64,000 bases of DNA from Isoetes taiwanensis (taxonomy: Eukaryota > Streptophyta > Lycopodiopsida > Isoetales > Isoetaceae). Below are positions 1 through 13,739 of the stretch, one piece after another (position 1 is the first letter of the stretch; every line of letters begins with the position of its first letter). The stretch is taken from contig JAJEKV010000032.1 of NCBI GenBank assembly GCA_021234155.1, positions 12,726,283-12,790,282 of the forward strand, written 5' to 3'. Made by a program: the position numbers and the translations under genes. A model generated the notes under the pieces. The model had not been told where the DNA came from. It saw only the letters and a list, made by a program, of their open reading frames with translations, and did no database searches.

Positions 1-79
1 AAACAAAATAACAAGGATCATCTTCCACGGCAATGGTTTACAGTAGCCAGCAACAAAAAAAAAACATGGCAGGGCGTCT

Positions 80-478
80 TCAACAAGCTACACAACTGTT
101 TGTCGGAGTTCTGATCTCCATGAGCACCCACGCACCAAAAACTTTGACGAATGTGAACTCCACATGCACCTTTTGTCGCACAGGTGCATGCATAACCCAG
201 TTGAACAACTCCTCCTCGATTCTAACCGTGCCCATATCCAGATACTGCACAAAAGCTTGTGCAGTAATGGAATTGTGGATCTTCCTTGTTTGCATAATGG
301 AAACCTCATTCTGCTCTACTGTGCATGCAGAGTTTGCACTATCCTCGGACATGGCTGAAGAGCTTGAGGAGCTTGAAGAAGATGGAGATGGCAAACGGCG
401 GAATCTGAAGCGCTCCCTCACTACAACTTTTGGCCTCGCCATCTCCTCAATTGAAAAAGGAAGAAATAATGTGGGCAC
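80..478 (-). CDS. unrecognised small ORF with poly-serine tract
   Basis: An open frame of 132 codons. Seen: a basic N-terminal stretch, a run of nine serines near residues 33-41, then a mixed C-terminal half that is not low-complexity. I recognise no domain. It could be an exon of a larger gene, a decayed transposon piece or a chance frame. No second exon, promoter or homologous copy is visible in the window. Confidence 0.2.
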   Translation of the reverse strand: MPTLFLPFSIEEMARPKVVVRERFRFRRLPSPSSSSSSSSSAMSEDSANSACTVEQNEVSIMQTRKIHNSITAQAFVQYLDMGTVRIEEELFNWVMHAPVRQKVHVEFTFVKVFGAWVLMEIRTPTNSCVAC

Positions 479-822
479 AATATACGAGGGTGCATTTATG
501 TGCTGCTGGCTGATGGTGCATTGGACCAGAATCTATATTGGTCCGAAATCATATAATGGAATTATATGACTACCAGACCAATAACAAGCATGTTATTGGA
601 TTTGAACTAATGGGGCAGACTGTTGTGTCAGACTACTTCAGTTTGCAAATAGAAAAATTCCTAAAGAATTGAACATGACATACACATTACATCACATGAG
701 ACAATATGAGACAAATCTGTAATAGCAACTCAGAAACTCAGAATAACAGAATTACTGTAACAGAGTATTACAGAATAACAGAAAAACAGAATATAGCAAT
801 ACCTCGGAAACTTGGCCTCAAT
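479..822. other. AT-rich spacer, nothing recognised
   Basis: Contains short degenerate repeats built on AACAGAATA-like words at 735-795. No ORF or RNA gene seen. Confidence 0.4.
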
Positions 823-2013
823 TTAGGAATTCGATTTGGATGAAGCAAGCTTGGCAATCTCCAGGAGGGTGTCTTTTGTCATCTGACGTATGCTTTGTGT
901 CATGGTGGCCATTGATTCAGCAATTTTCAAGCTGTTAGCTAATCTCATTGTCTCTAATTCTTTGATCAATTCTGCCTTCTTCACAGAATCCTCCCTTATG
1001 AACTCCAATTTCCTTGCTTCATTTTCCCCAAAACTGTTTGCCATTTTAGATATGCATGCTGCAATATCTTCATCTATATGAACTCGAGATCTTCATTTAG
1101 TTGTTGGCTTCCCATACACTCCTGGTTTATTGCAAGCAGCAGATCTTGGGCTTGTATCAGAGATATTGCATCCATTTGGAGTCTCTTTCCCACCATTTTC
1201 TTTTTGAGCACTAGAAGTGTCCTTACTGCCATTGCCAATTGGACTGTATGGACTGGCAGGAACACCACCATTATTCTCAACATTCACAAATTTCTCTTCA
1301 ACAAATGAGGCTTCAGTGCCAATTGTCTCATAGAATGCTTGAGACATAAATTCATTTGTGAACATATCAGCTTCTTCAAATGCCTCGGGACCAAAAGTTC
1401 CATCATCTCCACCACCAGGTATGTCTCTCTCATTAGTCTGTCCGTGCTTTAAAACTTCCATGACTTCAAACCATGGCCAACTCGAAGGTTCTGCACCAGT
1501 CATGTTTGAAGCTTCTTTTTCATCCCTAAATTTAATCTGCAATTTATCCTATTTGTTTCTCAATTGCCTTAAATCTTCTAAGCCCTCTACTGAATGTCGA
1601 AATTTTATCATGATCTCTCTCCACTGACTGGCGGACAGATTAATGTTTCCATTATTATGAACTTTATACTCTTTCATCAAGGAAAGCATTGTGCCAATTG
1701 CATTATCAGACCAATCAACAGGACGCTTTCTTTTCTTGCTTTGAATGGCATCAGCATCACTTCCATGAACAATCAAGACCAAAGAATTATCAGGGGGCAT
1801 CGACTCACCAGGAATTGGAGCCACTACCTTTTTCTGCTTCCTCGGATTGCAATCCTTTGCACCTTCAGGCTGGGAGCTGATCTGCAATGCATCGGATTCA
1901 GGAATTTGACCAGTCATCTTCTTCGACCTCTTTGAAGGCAATTTCTCGGTTCTAGGGGGCACAAAGGGTTTCGCGGTTGCTGGAAGAGCAGATCTAGAAG
2001 CTCTAGTCGTGAT
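823..2013 (-). pseudogene. Myb/SANT-like (trihelix) DNA-binding protein, two nonsense codons
   Basis: One reading frame runs on the minus strand from about 2013 to 823, broken only by TAG at 1549-1551 and TGA at 1093-1095. The N-terminal part is basic. A SANT/trihelix-type segment follows (WSDNAIGTMLSLMKEY, then SASQWREI and QLRNK). The first stop falls exactly where this family has the conserved Trp of an NKW-D-KL motif; TGG to TAG explains it. The rest is acidic linker and a C-terminal helical region with ELETMRLANSLKIAESM. Such proteins are plant transcription factors or Myb-like partners of Harbinger transposases. No ATG opens the frame, so a 5' exon is missing or lost. Confidence 0.65.
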
Positions 2014-2609
<596 letters not shown>

Positions 2610-2773
2610 GCTTGGGCTCTTTGGAAAGCTGATTAAGAGACCTTTCTAATAGTATATGGCATGACCAGGTTTGGATCTGTTTAGGTATCGGTAATTGTAA
2701 TTTTCGGTCGGGTATTTTCAGCAGGTTGCTCTCCCGGTGACTTGGTTTGCAAGTTCGTGGCTGCTACCCAACA

Positions 2774-3414
2774 ATGGCACGGAAGAAGCGGACCGGCAAA
2801 GAAAAGGCGAGAGGAAGATTCCAACTCGAGCAAGCAGAGGAAATTTCGTTGAGTACTATTCGAATGAACTCATAGCATTCAGCAGAGAGGCAAAGATCTC
2901 GCGAGGAGAAATTAATGGCGTAAATCCAACACCTTCGGCTGAGAATGAATCACGAAAACAAACTTCCGGAGATGCGAAATGAGATTGACCGGGTAAAATC
3001 TGAAATTGTTGAATTACAGGATACAAGAACTCAAGAACAAAGATGCACCGAGTTCTATGAATTAAAGCAAGCATTCGAATCATATGTGGAGACACAGGAA
3101 AGAAAGCAAAGGGCTTTAAATCTTCGAATTGTAGGCTTGCCTGAGCAGGACAAGGAGAATACGAAAGAGGTAGTTTCAAAATTTTTCGCAGAAGAAATGC
3201 AAGTAACAACTGGATTTGCTGAAGCTTTCAGAATTGGTTCACGTGATCATGGAACAAGGCATATTTTGGTTAAATTTGTCAATAAAGAGGATAGGTTTCA
3301 GGTTTTAAAGCAGAGGCATACATTGAAAGGCAAATTCATTTGGGTTAACGATGATCTTACAAAAGATCAGTTGCAGGAAAAGAAGCAGGAGTTGGCAGCC
3401 TTGAGGAGTGGTTG
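2774..3414 (+). pseudogene. LINE ORF1 (L1 ORF1p-like RNA-binding protein), copy 1
   Basis: ATG at 2774 opens a frame beginning MARKKRTGKEKAR, interrupted by TAG near 2873 and TAA near 2921, then open to about 3414. Visible parts: basic N terminus, heptad-like coiled coil (NEIDRVKSEIVELQD), an RRM-like segment with NLRIVGLPE, and a C-terminal domain with LKGKFIWVNDDLTKDQ. That order matches L1 ORF1p (Transposase_22 family), a trimeric nucleic-acid chaperone that packages LINE RNA. No CCHC knuckle is seen, unlike most angiosperm L1 ORF1 proteins. Both stops could arise by C-to-T change from CAG and CAA. The C terminus is cut by the deletion junction. Confidence 0.7.
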
Positions 3415-4680
3415 AAAGATAATTGTGATGGAGGAACGGAGATATATGGTTATGTCATCCAATTGCTTCTGTATGCGGATGATGTAGTGCTTTTTGCACG
3501 CTCACAGGTGCACATGCAACAGCTATTGGACCATTTGGTCACTTTCTGTGACAGGACAGGAATGCAAGTCAATCTGGAAAAAAGTAAGATCATGACGGTT
3601 GGGGCTCTTAAGCAGGCATCCGGTTTTAAATATAAGGAGGATCAAGTGGAGACATGTGAAGCATACAAATACCTTGGGCTTATCATAAGTAGAAATCACA
3701 AATGGCATGCATGCATAGCACAAAGAGTGGAAAGTGGACAAAAAGCGCTATACTCTATGCAAAGTACATGCAGGAAGTCTCACATTTGGACGTGGGCACT
3801 TAAGAGTAAACTATATGAGGCGCTGGTCCAAAGCACAATACTTTATGGGGCTGAAATTTGGGGGCCGGGACTGCCACAATGCTTATGGGAAGACATAGAG
3901 CAGGTGCACAAGAAATTCTTAAGACTAGAGCTAGGAGTAAAGGCACAAACACCTTACCCGATGATGCTAGCTGAGTGTGGCCTTATGACACTTGAAGGAG
4001 AAGCTCTATTCAAGTGCATTAAATACTTGACTAAGGTCAAGGAAATGAATAACACCCGCATTCCCAATCATGCCAGGATGGGCACTGAAAATAAGGGATA
4101 GTTTGCTGATGTTCTTAAATGGTTTGCCAAATGGGATATTGTATGGGAAGATATACCTCAAACTGATCATTTGAGGGCATGGGTCTATGCAAAGGTTAAG
4201 AGGAGAATCTGGATAAATCCAAAAACGAAGATGCTACTATACAGAACGCATATGAATCCCTCATTGGAGGCTGCTGCACACTTAGGGGAGAACATATCCG
4301 TGAGGAAAAGGCATAACATCAGTAGAATGCGACTTAGCTCACACCATCTTGGGGTGGAAGTTGGTTGATGGGGGACTATCCCAAGGCATCTGAGGTGCTG
4401 CAAGGTCTGCGGAAAAGATGACATAGAAGACGAAGAACATGTCATACTTAGATGCCCAGCATATAGCATGATCCGAGATAGGTATTGCACCCATGCACCT
4501 GACTTGTGTACTTTCTTTGGACTAGATGGAAACAAAATTGGATCTTTTTTAATTGAGACACTACAACTAAGAGAGAGTTGTACAAAAGATGTGAACACAT
4601 TGTTGGATGAAGATGAAACCTAGAGTGAGAGTGAGGAATTAGATGAGGAAATGGAGGCTCATCTAATATTTTATGATGTA
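3400..4680 (+). pseudogene. LINE ORF2, RT palm to C-terminal zinc knuckle, copy 1
   Basis: Frame with LLYADDVVLFARS (RT motif C, catalytic Asp pair), GMQVNLEKSKIM, thumb region, ILYGAEIWGPGL and the C-terminal CKVCGKDDIEDEEH...C zinc-binding motif (CX2C, H, C). In-frame stops: TAG where the sister copies have Trp in GW(Y/C)AD (about 4099), TGA where they have Arg in VEVGRW (about 4366), and TAG at about 4621. It is non-functional and lacks the endonuclease and RT fingers. Confidence 0.85.
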
Positions 4681-4700
4681 AACTAATCCTCTCGTCTTAT

Positions 4701-4715
4701 AGGCCTGGGAGGCTT
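4701..4715 (+). promoter_or_regulatory. 3' UTR hairpin, LINE copy 1
   Basis: AGGCC, a five-base loop, then GGCTT. The stem pairs with one G-U wobble. It sits at the same place in the 3' tail as the hairpins of the other three copies. Probable recognition structure for the element's own RT (inference from LINEs that require a 3' stem-loop). Confidence 0.5.
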
Positions 4716-4749
4716 CCCAAAAAAGACATAATACAATTCACTTCACTTC

Positions 4750-4936
<187 letters not shown>

Positions 4937-4954
4937 GGAAGACAAATGATTTAA

Positions 4955-6634
4955 ATGGGTGAAATGGGTGGGAAGAATGATTTGAGAGCTAAAGGGCAAG
5001 CGGGTTTCCGGCAAAAGCACTCTACTGTTGATCACCTGGTGACTCTCAGGGTTGCGATGGAGGCGGTGAAGGGTAAGAAAAAACCTATATATATTGCATT
5101 CATTGATTTCAGTAAAGCTTTTGATATGGTTCCTAGAGAACGTTTGTTTGAAAGAATGGAAAAGCTAAATATTCCAGTGGAATATAGAGATGCAACCAGG
5201 CTGATTTATGAAAAAGTGTTAGTGGAGCTGTCTTTTCCTTTTAAGGATGAATGTAATGATATGGTGGTGAGCAATGTAGGTGTCAAACAGGGCTGTCCTT
5301 TGTCTCCCACTCTTTTTGGGCTGTTTATCGATGGGCTAGAAGAATGGATTATGCAGCAGGGTGGTCCAGGAACACTTATCGCAGGATATGTGCTGGCTCT
5401 GCTACTTTATGCGGATGATGTAGTGTTGATGTCAAGGGAAAATACAAGGATCCAGAGACATCTTGATGCACTGGCTAATTTCTCCGATTCAACGGGGATG
5501 AAAGTGAATTTAGCCAAGTCTAAGACTATGGTGGTGGGTTCAAAGAAGAATTGTGATCTCTATTATAAGGGTGAAAATTTGGAATCCACGGATACATATA
5601 AATATTTGGGTCTAGTGCTTGATAAGAACTTGGTGGAAAGCAGATGCATAGAGCGAGAGAGTCAATGGAGGTCTTAAGTCCCTTTATGCTATGAGAGGAG
5701 GCTGTGGTAAGGCACATGTTTTGAATATGCACATGAAGAAGATGTTATATAAAGTCTTGGTTCAATCGGTAGTTCTCTACGGATGTGAAGTGTGGGGCCG
5801 GGCTGCCCAAAGATGTTTGTGGAGAAGAGTGGAGAAGGTTCGGAAGAGATTTTTGTGTCTGTAAGCGGGGGTAAAACCCAAACTCCGTATGAGATGATGA
5901 TGGCAGAGTGTGGCATGATTCCTTTGGAAGGGGAAGCTCTTATTCAGACATTGATCTATGTAAATAAGGTGAAAGGTTTAGAAGATACTAGACTGCCCTA
6001 TCTAGCTATGAGTGAAAGTGAAGGAAAGGGATGGTACAGGAATATTAAAGAATGGTTGCTGAAATGGAATCTAAAACTTGAGGACTGCCCATCCACGGAA
6101 ATAAGGGGATGGGTGATTACGGGCATACGTGCAGAATTGTGGAAAAATTCTAAAGTCAAGATGGAAGCATACCGGAATAACATGAACCCCATGTTATGCG
6201 AAGCAGATTATCTGAGAAGTGATGTATCCGTACTGAAACGCAAGGAGATCTCACGAATACGCTTGAGTTCTCATCATTTGAGCATAGAGGAAGGTCGATG
6301 GAAGAACATACCAAGGGATAGACACCTATGCAGGGTGTGTGGCCAAGAAGAGGTCGAGGATGAGGTGCATACCATTTTGTTGTGTCCAGCGTATGAAGTC
6401 TTGAGGCAAAGATATGGGATACAAGGCACATTAGCAGACGTGTTTGGCTTGCCCCCTTCCATTTTGGGTGGTTTTATCATAGATGTTTTAAAAATTAGGA
6501 GAACTTATATTGATAGTATAGATGTACTTTTACAAGATGATGACGAATTGAGAGAGATAGCCGATGATGCTTCCAACTGTGGAAGCTCATTTGATGAATG
6601 GTTTGATGTAGAAGATAATTTGAACGTCCGATAG
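4955..6634 (+). pseudogene. LINE ORF2 fragment, RT to zinc knuckle, copy 2
   Basis: RT blocks in order: LRAKGQAGFRQKHST, FIDFSKAFDMVPRE (motif A, catalytic Asp), GVKQGCPLSPTLFGLF (motif B) and LLYADDVVLMS (motif C). The frame breaks near 5640-5680 and again near 5790-5860 by small indels, then continues to the C-terminal CRVCGQEEVEDEVH...C motif and the natural stop at 6634. Endonuclease absent because of 5' truncation. Confidence 0.88.
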
Positions 6635-6646
6635 ACCTGATGGTCT
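6633..6646 (+). promoter_or_regulatory. 3' UTR hairpin, LINE copy 2
   Basis: AGACC-TGAT-GGTCT: perfect 5-bp stem, 4-base loop. It overlaps the ORF2 stop region. Confidence 0.55.
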
Positions 6647-6685
6647 CAGTAGGCATAATAATAAAACATTTCACTTTTTTTTTTC

Positions 6686-8169
<1,484 letters not shown>

Positions 8170-8187
8170 GCAATTTTGATGTCTTAT

Positions 8188-8201
8188 AGACCTGATGGTC
8201 T
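8188..8201 (+). promoter_or_regulatory. 3' UTR hairpin, LINE copy 3
   Basis: AGACC-TGAT-GGTCT, identical to copy 2, 19 bases after the ORF2 stop. Confidence 0.55.
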
Positions 8202-8237
8202 CACGGACAATAAACATTTTCTTCTTCTTCTTCTTCT

Positions 8238-8350
<113 letters not shown>

Positions 8351-8352
8351 AG

Positions 8353-8554
8353 ATTCCATGGAAGAGAAGATCGGATGAAGGTGTTACAGAAAAGATTTAA
8401 CTTGAAGGGTCAGAATATATGGATCAATGAGGACCTCACTCAAGAACAGTTCCAGCAGCATAAATTGGAGTTACAAAAATTCAAAGCAGCCCGACAAAGC
8501 AATAAAAGAGCAGTATGGAGACGGGGTAAGGTTCACATCGAGGAGGATGAATAG
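8353..8554 (+). pseudogene. LINE ORF1 C-terminal end, copy 4 (5'-truncated)
   Basis: The frame has REDRMKVLQKRFNLKGQNIW and INEDLTQEQ, matching the ORF1 C-terminal domain of copy 1. It extends past that copy's deletion point to its natural TAG at 8552-8554. ORF2 starts 22 bases downstream. Confidence 0.75.
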
Positions 8555-8575
8555 GGATTAGAGACCATTAGGCTT

Positions 8576-11500
8576 ATGGCATGGAATATCAATCATCTGA
8601 GCAATGGGAAGATTGCAGAGATGGGAGATATTCTAGCATCCATGGATATGGTATTTTTCTTAGAGACTTGGGAGCATGAGGAGAGTGGTCTCCCAGATAT
8701 ACCAGGTTTTGTAGTTTTGCACTCAGTATGGAATAAAAAGGGATGGCGCAGACGAGGGTTTGGAGGGATAGCTTGTTATATTAGAGCAGAGATGGCACAT
8801 TTAGCAAAGGTCACAAAAAGAAGAGAATCTAAGCAGTACATTTGGGTGGAATTACCGGGGAAACAAGGTAAAATCTATGTGGCGGGATGCTACTTCCCAC
8901 CTTTACAAAAGCCTACATACCAGAAATATGGATTGGACATGGAGGACCCGTTTCAACAACTGGAGCTAGATAGCCTTGAACTAATGGAGTCAGGAGAAAT
9001 AGTATTAGTGGGTGACTTTAACGGTAGAACTGCTGGGAAACAGCCCCCTTTAGTGAGCAACAATGGTGATCCAGTTTGGATAGATCAGATGGATGAATAT
9101 GAGCTAGAATTGGCAGGATGGGACCGGGAAACCTCAGATAAAGACAAATGGCCTACTGCAATGGGAAATTATTTGTTAGGTATGTGTAGTGGACTTAATT
9201 TATTAATTTATAATGGTATAAGGAAATTTCCAGGCACCCATCGTTGCACTTGCAAAGGTAAAAGTATAGTGGATTACTTTATTGCATCTGAGCATTTTGT
9301 AGAGCAGGTCACATACTTGCATGTGCCAGATGTGAGGAGAGAATCAGACCACGTGCCAATAATTGCACATATCTCTATTACTGGAGTAGTGCAGCATCAT
9401 GCACTTGTCAACATAGATCGCATTCATGTTAATCAAAAGAAAAGAGAGAAGTACATGAAGTATTGTGAAGAATGTATGACAAGTGCAATTTGGCCAAAGG
9501 AGGTGGCAAAGATGAGCGAGGTTTTGACCTCATTGCTAATAGATGCAGCAAAAACATGCTTTGATTCGGCGCGTAAAAAGAAAGGGCTGCCACACAATGG
9601 CTGGTTCGATGAGGAATGTAAACTAAAAAGAATGCAGTATAAGAGTTCCCAAGGGCAAGAAAGACTGAAGTTGATCAAAGAGTTTAAAACTATTATCAGA
9701 CGCAAAAAAAGAGCATTCCTAGCTCTCAAACAGGAAGAATTGGTTACGAAGCTGCTGATTGACCCAAATCAATTCTGGAAAAAGGTGAAGAATAGGAAGC
9801 AAAATAATATACAATTGTCAGTGGAGGACCTCATATGCCAGATTAAAAAGCTATATCATGTTGACACCGTCTCAAGTGGAGAGCAACCGATCAAATCTGA
9901 ACTTATAGTTACACTGGATGATGTGCAGGAAGGGTTAGAAAAACTTGCTAATGGAAAAGCAGCCGATTCATTGGGTTTAGTGGCTGAAATGGTTAAATGG
10001 GCAGGTGAAGGAGTGGTCAATAAAATAAGGGAGATGTTTAATGCTGCAGTGCGAGAGGGGTTTCCATCAACATGGCAAGTTAGTAGAGTTGTCCCTATTC
10101 ATAAAGCAGGTGATGCTCGCGATCCGAATAATTACCGTATGATTATGGTAAGTAATTTATTTGCAAAACTTTTTGCCACTATTTTAGAGAATAAAATAAG
10201 TATGTGGCTGAGCAACATGATGTGCGGGCTAAGGGCCAGGCAGGGTTTAGACCCGGAAAATGCACTATTGACCATTTGGTCACTTTTAGAGCGATGATGG
10301 ACACAGTCAAAGGGACTCGAAAACCATTATTTGCAGGTTTTGTAGATCTCGCCAAGGCGTTTGATATGGTACCCAGGGATAACTTGTGGGAGAGATTGGA
10401 ACGGATAAACGTACCTATACACTTGAGAAGTGCAGTGCGAGTATTATATGAGAAGGTATTAGTCATGCTGTCTTTTCCATTTGATGGTCAATGTAAAGAG
10501 CAAGTGGAGAGTAATATTGGGGTCAAACAGGGGTGTCCACTTTCGCCCACACTTTTTGGTATTTTTATAGATGATTTGGAAAGATGGATATCCACTTATG
10601 GTGGAGGGGGGGATGAACTTGCAGGTTATGTGATTCGCATATTATTATATGCAGATGATATCGTCTTGGTGTCCAGAAGTAAAGAAGGTATGCAACAGCA
10701 TTTAGATACATTAGGGAGCGTAATGCAATGGGTATGAAAGTGAACTTGGACAAGACTAAGATTGTGCTCTTTGGGACTAATCTGGATAAGAATTATTCAT
10801 TTACATACAAGGGGGAGATGATAGAAATCACGGACTCATATAAGTACTTGGGGCTTATTGTGGATAAACATTTCCGGTGGAATCGGACAGTGGAGCAAAG
10901 GGTTAATGGTGGAATAAAGGCGTTGTTTGCCATGCAAAAGCAGTGTCTAAAAGCTGATATTTGGAACTTTGGCTTAAAGCGGACACTATTTAAATCCTTA
11001 GTGCAGTCGGTGGTGTTATATGGCTGCGAAGTTTGGGGCCCTGGACTCTCCTTGGAGCTATGGCAAAAAATAGAAAGGGTGCAGAAAAAGTTTTTACACA
11101 GTGAGCTTGGGGTTAAAATGCAAACTCCATATGATATGTCCCTAGCAGAGTGCGGGATGATGCAATTAGAAGGGGAGGCTCTATGCAGATATTTAACATA
11201 TCTGAGCAGAATAGGAAATTTGGATGAAGAGAGTTACCCAAGGCTAGCCTTGAAAGCAACATTTGACAAAGGGTGGTATGCAGATGGGATAGTCTGGTTA
11301 CGGAAATGGGGAATATTGATACAAGACTTGGCAAGAAATAAAAATAGAATTCGGGAATGGGTTCAGGAAAAAGTGCGGGAAAGAGTTTGGTATGCACCCG
11401 GTGTCAAAATGGCACACTATAGGAAGGAAATGAATCCTATGCTGCTAAGTATGAGCTATTTAAATGAGAATATTTCCTTGTCCAAGAGACATGCAATTTG

Positions 11501-11861
11501 CAGGATGCGACTCAGCGGGCACCACCTGGATGTAGAAGTGGGAAGATGGTTTAATATACAGCGGGAGTACCGGACTTGCAGGGCATGCGGATGCGATGAG
11601 GTAGAAGACGAAGCACATGCAATAATAAGATGTCCGGCTTACCAAGCCTTGAGAGATAAGTTTGGCATTAAAGTGTCTAATCTACACCAGTTTTTTGATA
11701 TGCCAGCTACAATAGTAGGTAGCTTTTTACTAGAACTGATAGAACTAAGGGAGGTAGCAATTAAACATGTTATTGAAACTAGTGGAGATGAGATAGAGGA
11801 GAGTGATGGCGAAATACTCGATGATGAGTTTTTGCCTGATGATGACATATTTGACTTTTGA
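8576..11861 (+). pseudogene. LINE ORF2: APE endonuclease, reverse transcriptase, zinc knuckle (two frameshifts)
   Basis: ATG at 8576. Endonuclease residues by position: N4 in WNINHL, E30 in FLETW, D147/N149 in GDFNG, S-D-H at 257-259. RT follows: GKAADSLGL, VVPIHKAGD with NNYR, then a frameshift near 10204-10215. It continues with QAGFRPGKCTIDH, motif A FVDLAKAFDMVPRD, motif B GVKQGCPLSPTLFG and motif C LLYADDIVLVS. A second frameshift near 10710-10728 leads to GMKVNLDKTKI, the thumb, and CRACGCDEVEDEAH...C. The enzyme nicks target DNA and reverse-transcribes LINE RNA at the nick. APE type, not the restriction-like type. The expected GPDG triplet is replaced by DSLG. Two small indels make this copy dead, but all domains are present. 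Confidence 0.9.
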
Positions 11862-11887
11862 TGTATTAAGCTTATACTCGGTCTTAT

Positions 11888-11901
11888 AGGCCTGATGGTC
11901 T
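11888..11901 (+). promoter_or_regulatory. 3' UTR hairpin, LINE copy 4
   Basis: AGGCC-TGAT-GGTCT: same stem as copies 2 and 3 with one A-U pair replaced by G-U, so pairing is kept in RNA. Confidence 0.55.
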
Positions 11902-11942
11902 GACAAGACGAAATAATACACTTCACTTCACTTTACTTCACT

Positions 11943-11990
11943 TCTCTCTCTCTCTCTCTCCCTCCCTCCCTCCCTCCCTCCCTCCCTCTC
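11943..11990 (+). repeat. (TC)n/(CCCT)n microsatellite, tract 5
   Basis: Short TC repeat followed by CCCT repeats, ending the LINE array. Confidence 0.95.
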
Positions 11991-13734
11991 TATAACTACC
12001 GATTATATGGTTTTACAGGTATACTCTATGATTTTGGGTATGGCAGTCCAAATCAAATTCCCCTAGAATTGCCAAGTCATTATGTTATATACTATATAAA
12101 AGATTAAAGGTAATACAAATTAGAAACAAGTGATCATCGCTGATCAAGGATGAGCTCCTCAAAACAACCATAATTTTTCCTCACAATCACAATCAATTGC
12201 ACAAAACTTAAAAGATCATATGTGGATGCATGAGTTCAGTTTTAATCACAAAAGATGTCAAAAATTTGTCATGAAGCGCTTGAGTCTTTGAGTTGCCAAA
12301 ACCTTCTTTTTTCCTGTATATGACTTCGATTCAGAGCAATATTTTGGTCAAATTTATTGGATTTGTCGTTATCTAAGTTTTTTGAAATCCAAGCATGATA
12401 CGAGCAAAACGTCAAAAAATCTTCTGCAATTTGGCTTTGGTTAAGATTTTTCCATAAAGTAAAGTCATACGATTTTGTCTCATGAAAATTATAACATAAT
12501 TTTTTAGCAATAGATGATCTTGTATTTCTAACTAAGGAAACTTTAGGTACATACATTCTTAGAAAGGTAGTCAACAAAATATTTTACCACCCTCAAATTT
12601 AGCAGACAAATCCTAACTATTGAGTGTCACGTTTAGAAATAACAAAAGGACAATAAAAAAATAGAATGAAAAACACGAGAAACAATATGAAGAAATGAGG
12701 ATCTCTTAATACTTGAGAGCATAAATGGAAGTGATCTTGCGGAACACAGAGATCAATGTGATACAAGAAAACATTCTTAATCTTGTCCAGCTTTTAAGTC
12801 TACTCTTATGGTATGGCCTTCCGAAATAGAAAAATAGCTATAAATAAAGCGACGATCGTTTCCTTAAGTATATGTTAAAGGATCTGAGTGTCATCCTAGC
12901 TAGACGGTTGGGTAGCCTTCTAAACAGGGTCACGCCATGGGGGCTGTGGTCTGTTTAGGCAAAATGGTCGTGGTGTGAAGTAGTAACACGTGAACTTGAG
13001 TGGTCATGCCATGGCGTGAAGCTTGAGGTATCATGCCATGGATGTTGTGATAGCTAAAAATAGGATCACGTCATGAAGGCCATGGTATCTCCACGCTGTG
13101 CTCAGAGGCTTCTTTTCTTGGACTTGGGAGACTTGGAAGTGGACCTTGCCATGTGTTTGTCACACGTCCATATAATATCTCCCATAAATATCAATAATAT
13201 GATGTTTCTGATGAGCAGTCTGATTTGGAAGTCGATTAGATCCCAATTCAATACCATGCATAGCACTTAAAATATTTGACTGGGTACAAGAAACTTGAGA
13301 AGGACATGTGGTGGAAGGGGGGTGTATCTGTTTGAGCCGATGAATGATCATGGCCTGAAACTGACCCCCTATAGCAGAAAGAAGAGAATTAGCAGCTCTA
13401 TAGAGCTAGAGGCGAGTAAGCTCGTCATGCATGCAGTGAAGCACCTATCTAATTGGCATGTGTGTTGTGATATAGAGCAACAAGGACAATGTTGTAGAAG
13501 AGCTTATTGGAGGTGTTTTTATGAGATCAACCTAAAAATTTCCTCGATAAAAACTTAATAAATCCAGTATGGGGAGGATCTACCTTATCCAACTTGATAT
13601 TGGTCTGAAAGATAGGCAAACCCAAAATTTTGATATCAAAGTCCTACAAAGCAGCACAATTGAATAGAATGTGAACTTCAGTAGTTGAAAAACCTCAACA
13701 AGGAATTCGGCCGTCAAAGAAATAACCGCACCAT
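11991..13734. other. 1.7-kb spacer, no gene recognised
   Basis: AT-rich to about 12890. From 12920 to 13100 words such as GCCATGG recur (12936, 13009, 13034), as in some LTR sequences, but I could not define boundaries. Its right end was contiguous with 23138 onward before the copia insertion. Confidence 0.4.
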
Positions 13735-13739
13735 CTACT
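13735..13739. repeat. target site duplication CTACT (left), copia element
   Basis: CTACT lies immediately outside the LTR end (next bases TGTTGTC). The matching CTACT is at 23133-23137, directly after the other LTR end CCCAACA. Confidence 0.85.

Larger units (their letters stand above)
8351..11942 (+). mobile_element. (TC)n-associated LINE, copy 4, longest coding copy
   Basis: It contains the C-terminal end of ORF1, all of ORF2 (APE endonuclease, RT, zinc knuckle), and the 3' UTR with hairpin and CTTCA-type repeats running into tract 5. It is truncated at the 5' end inside ORF1. This is the reference copy for the family. Confidence 0.9.

Noticed and set aside
12269-12577. 102-codon minus ORF in the spacer
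   Set aside because: No recognisable motif, AT-rich composition, no splice or repeat support.
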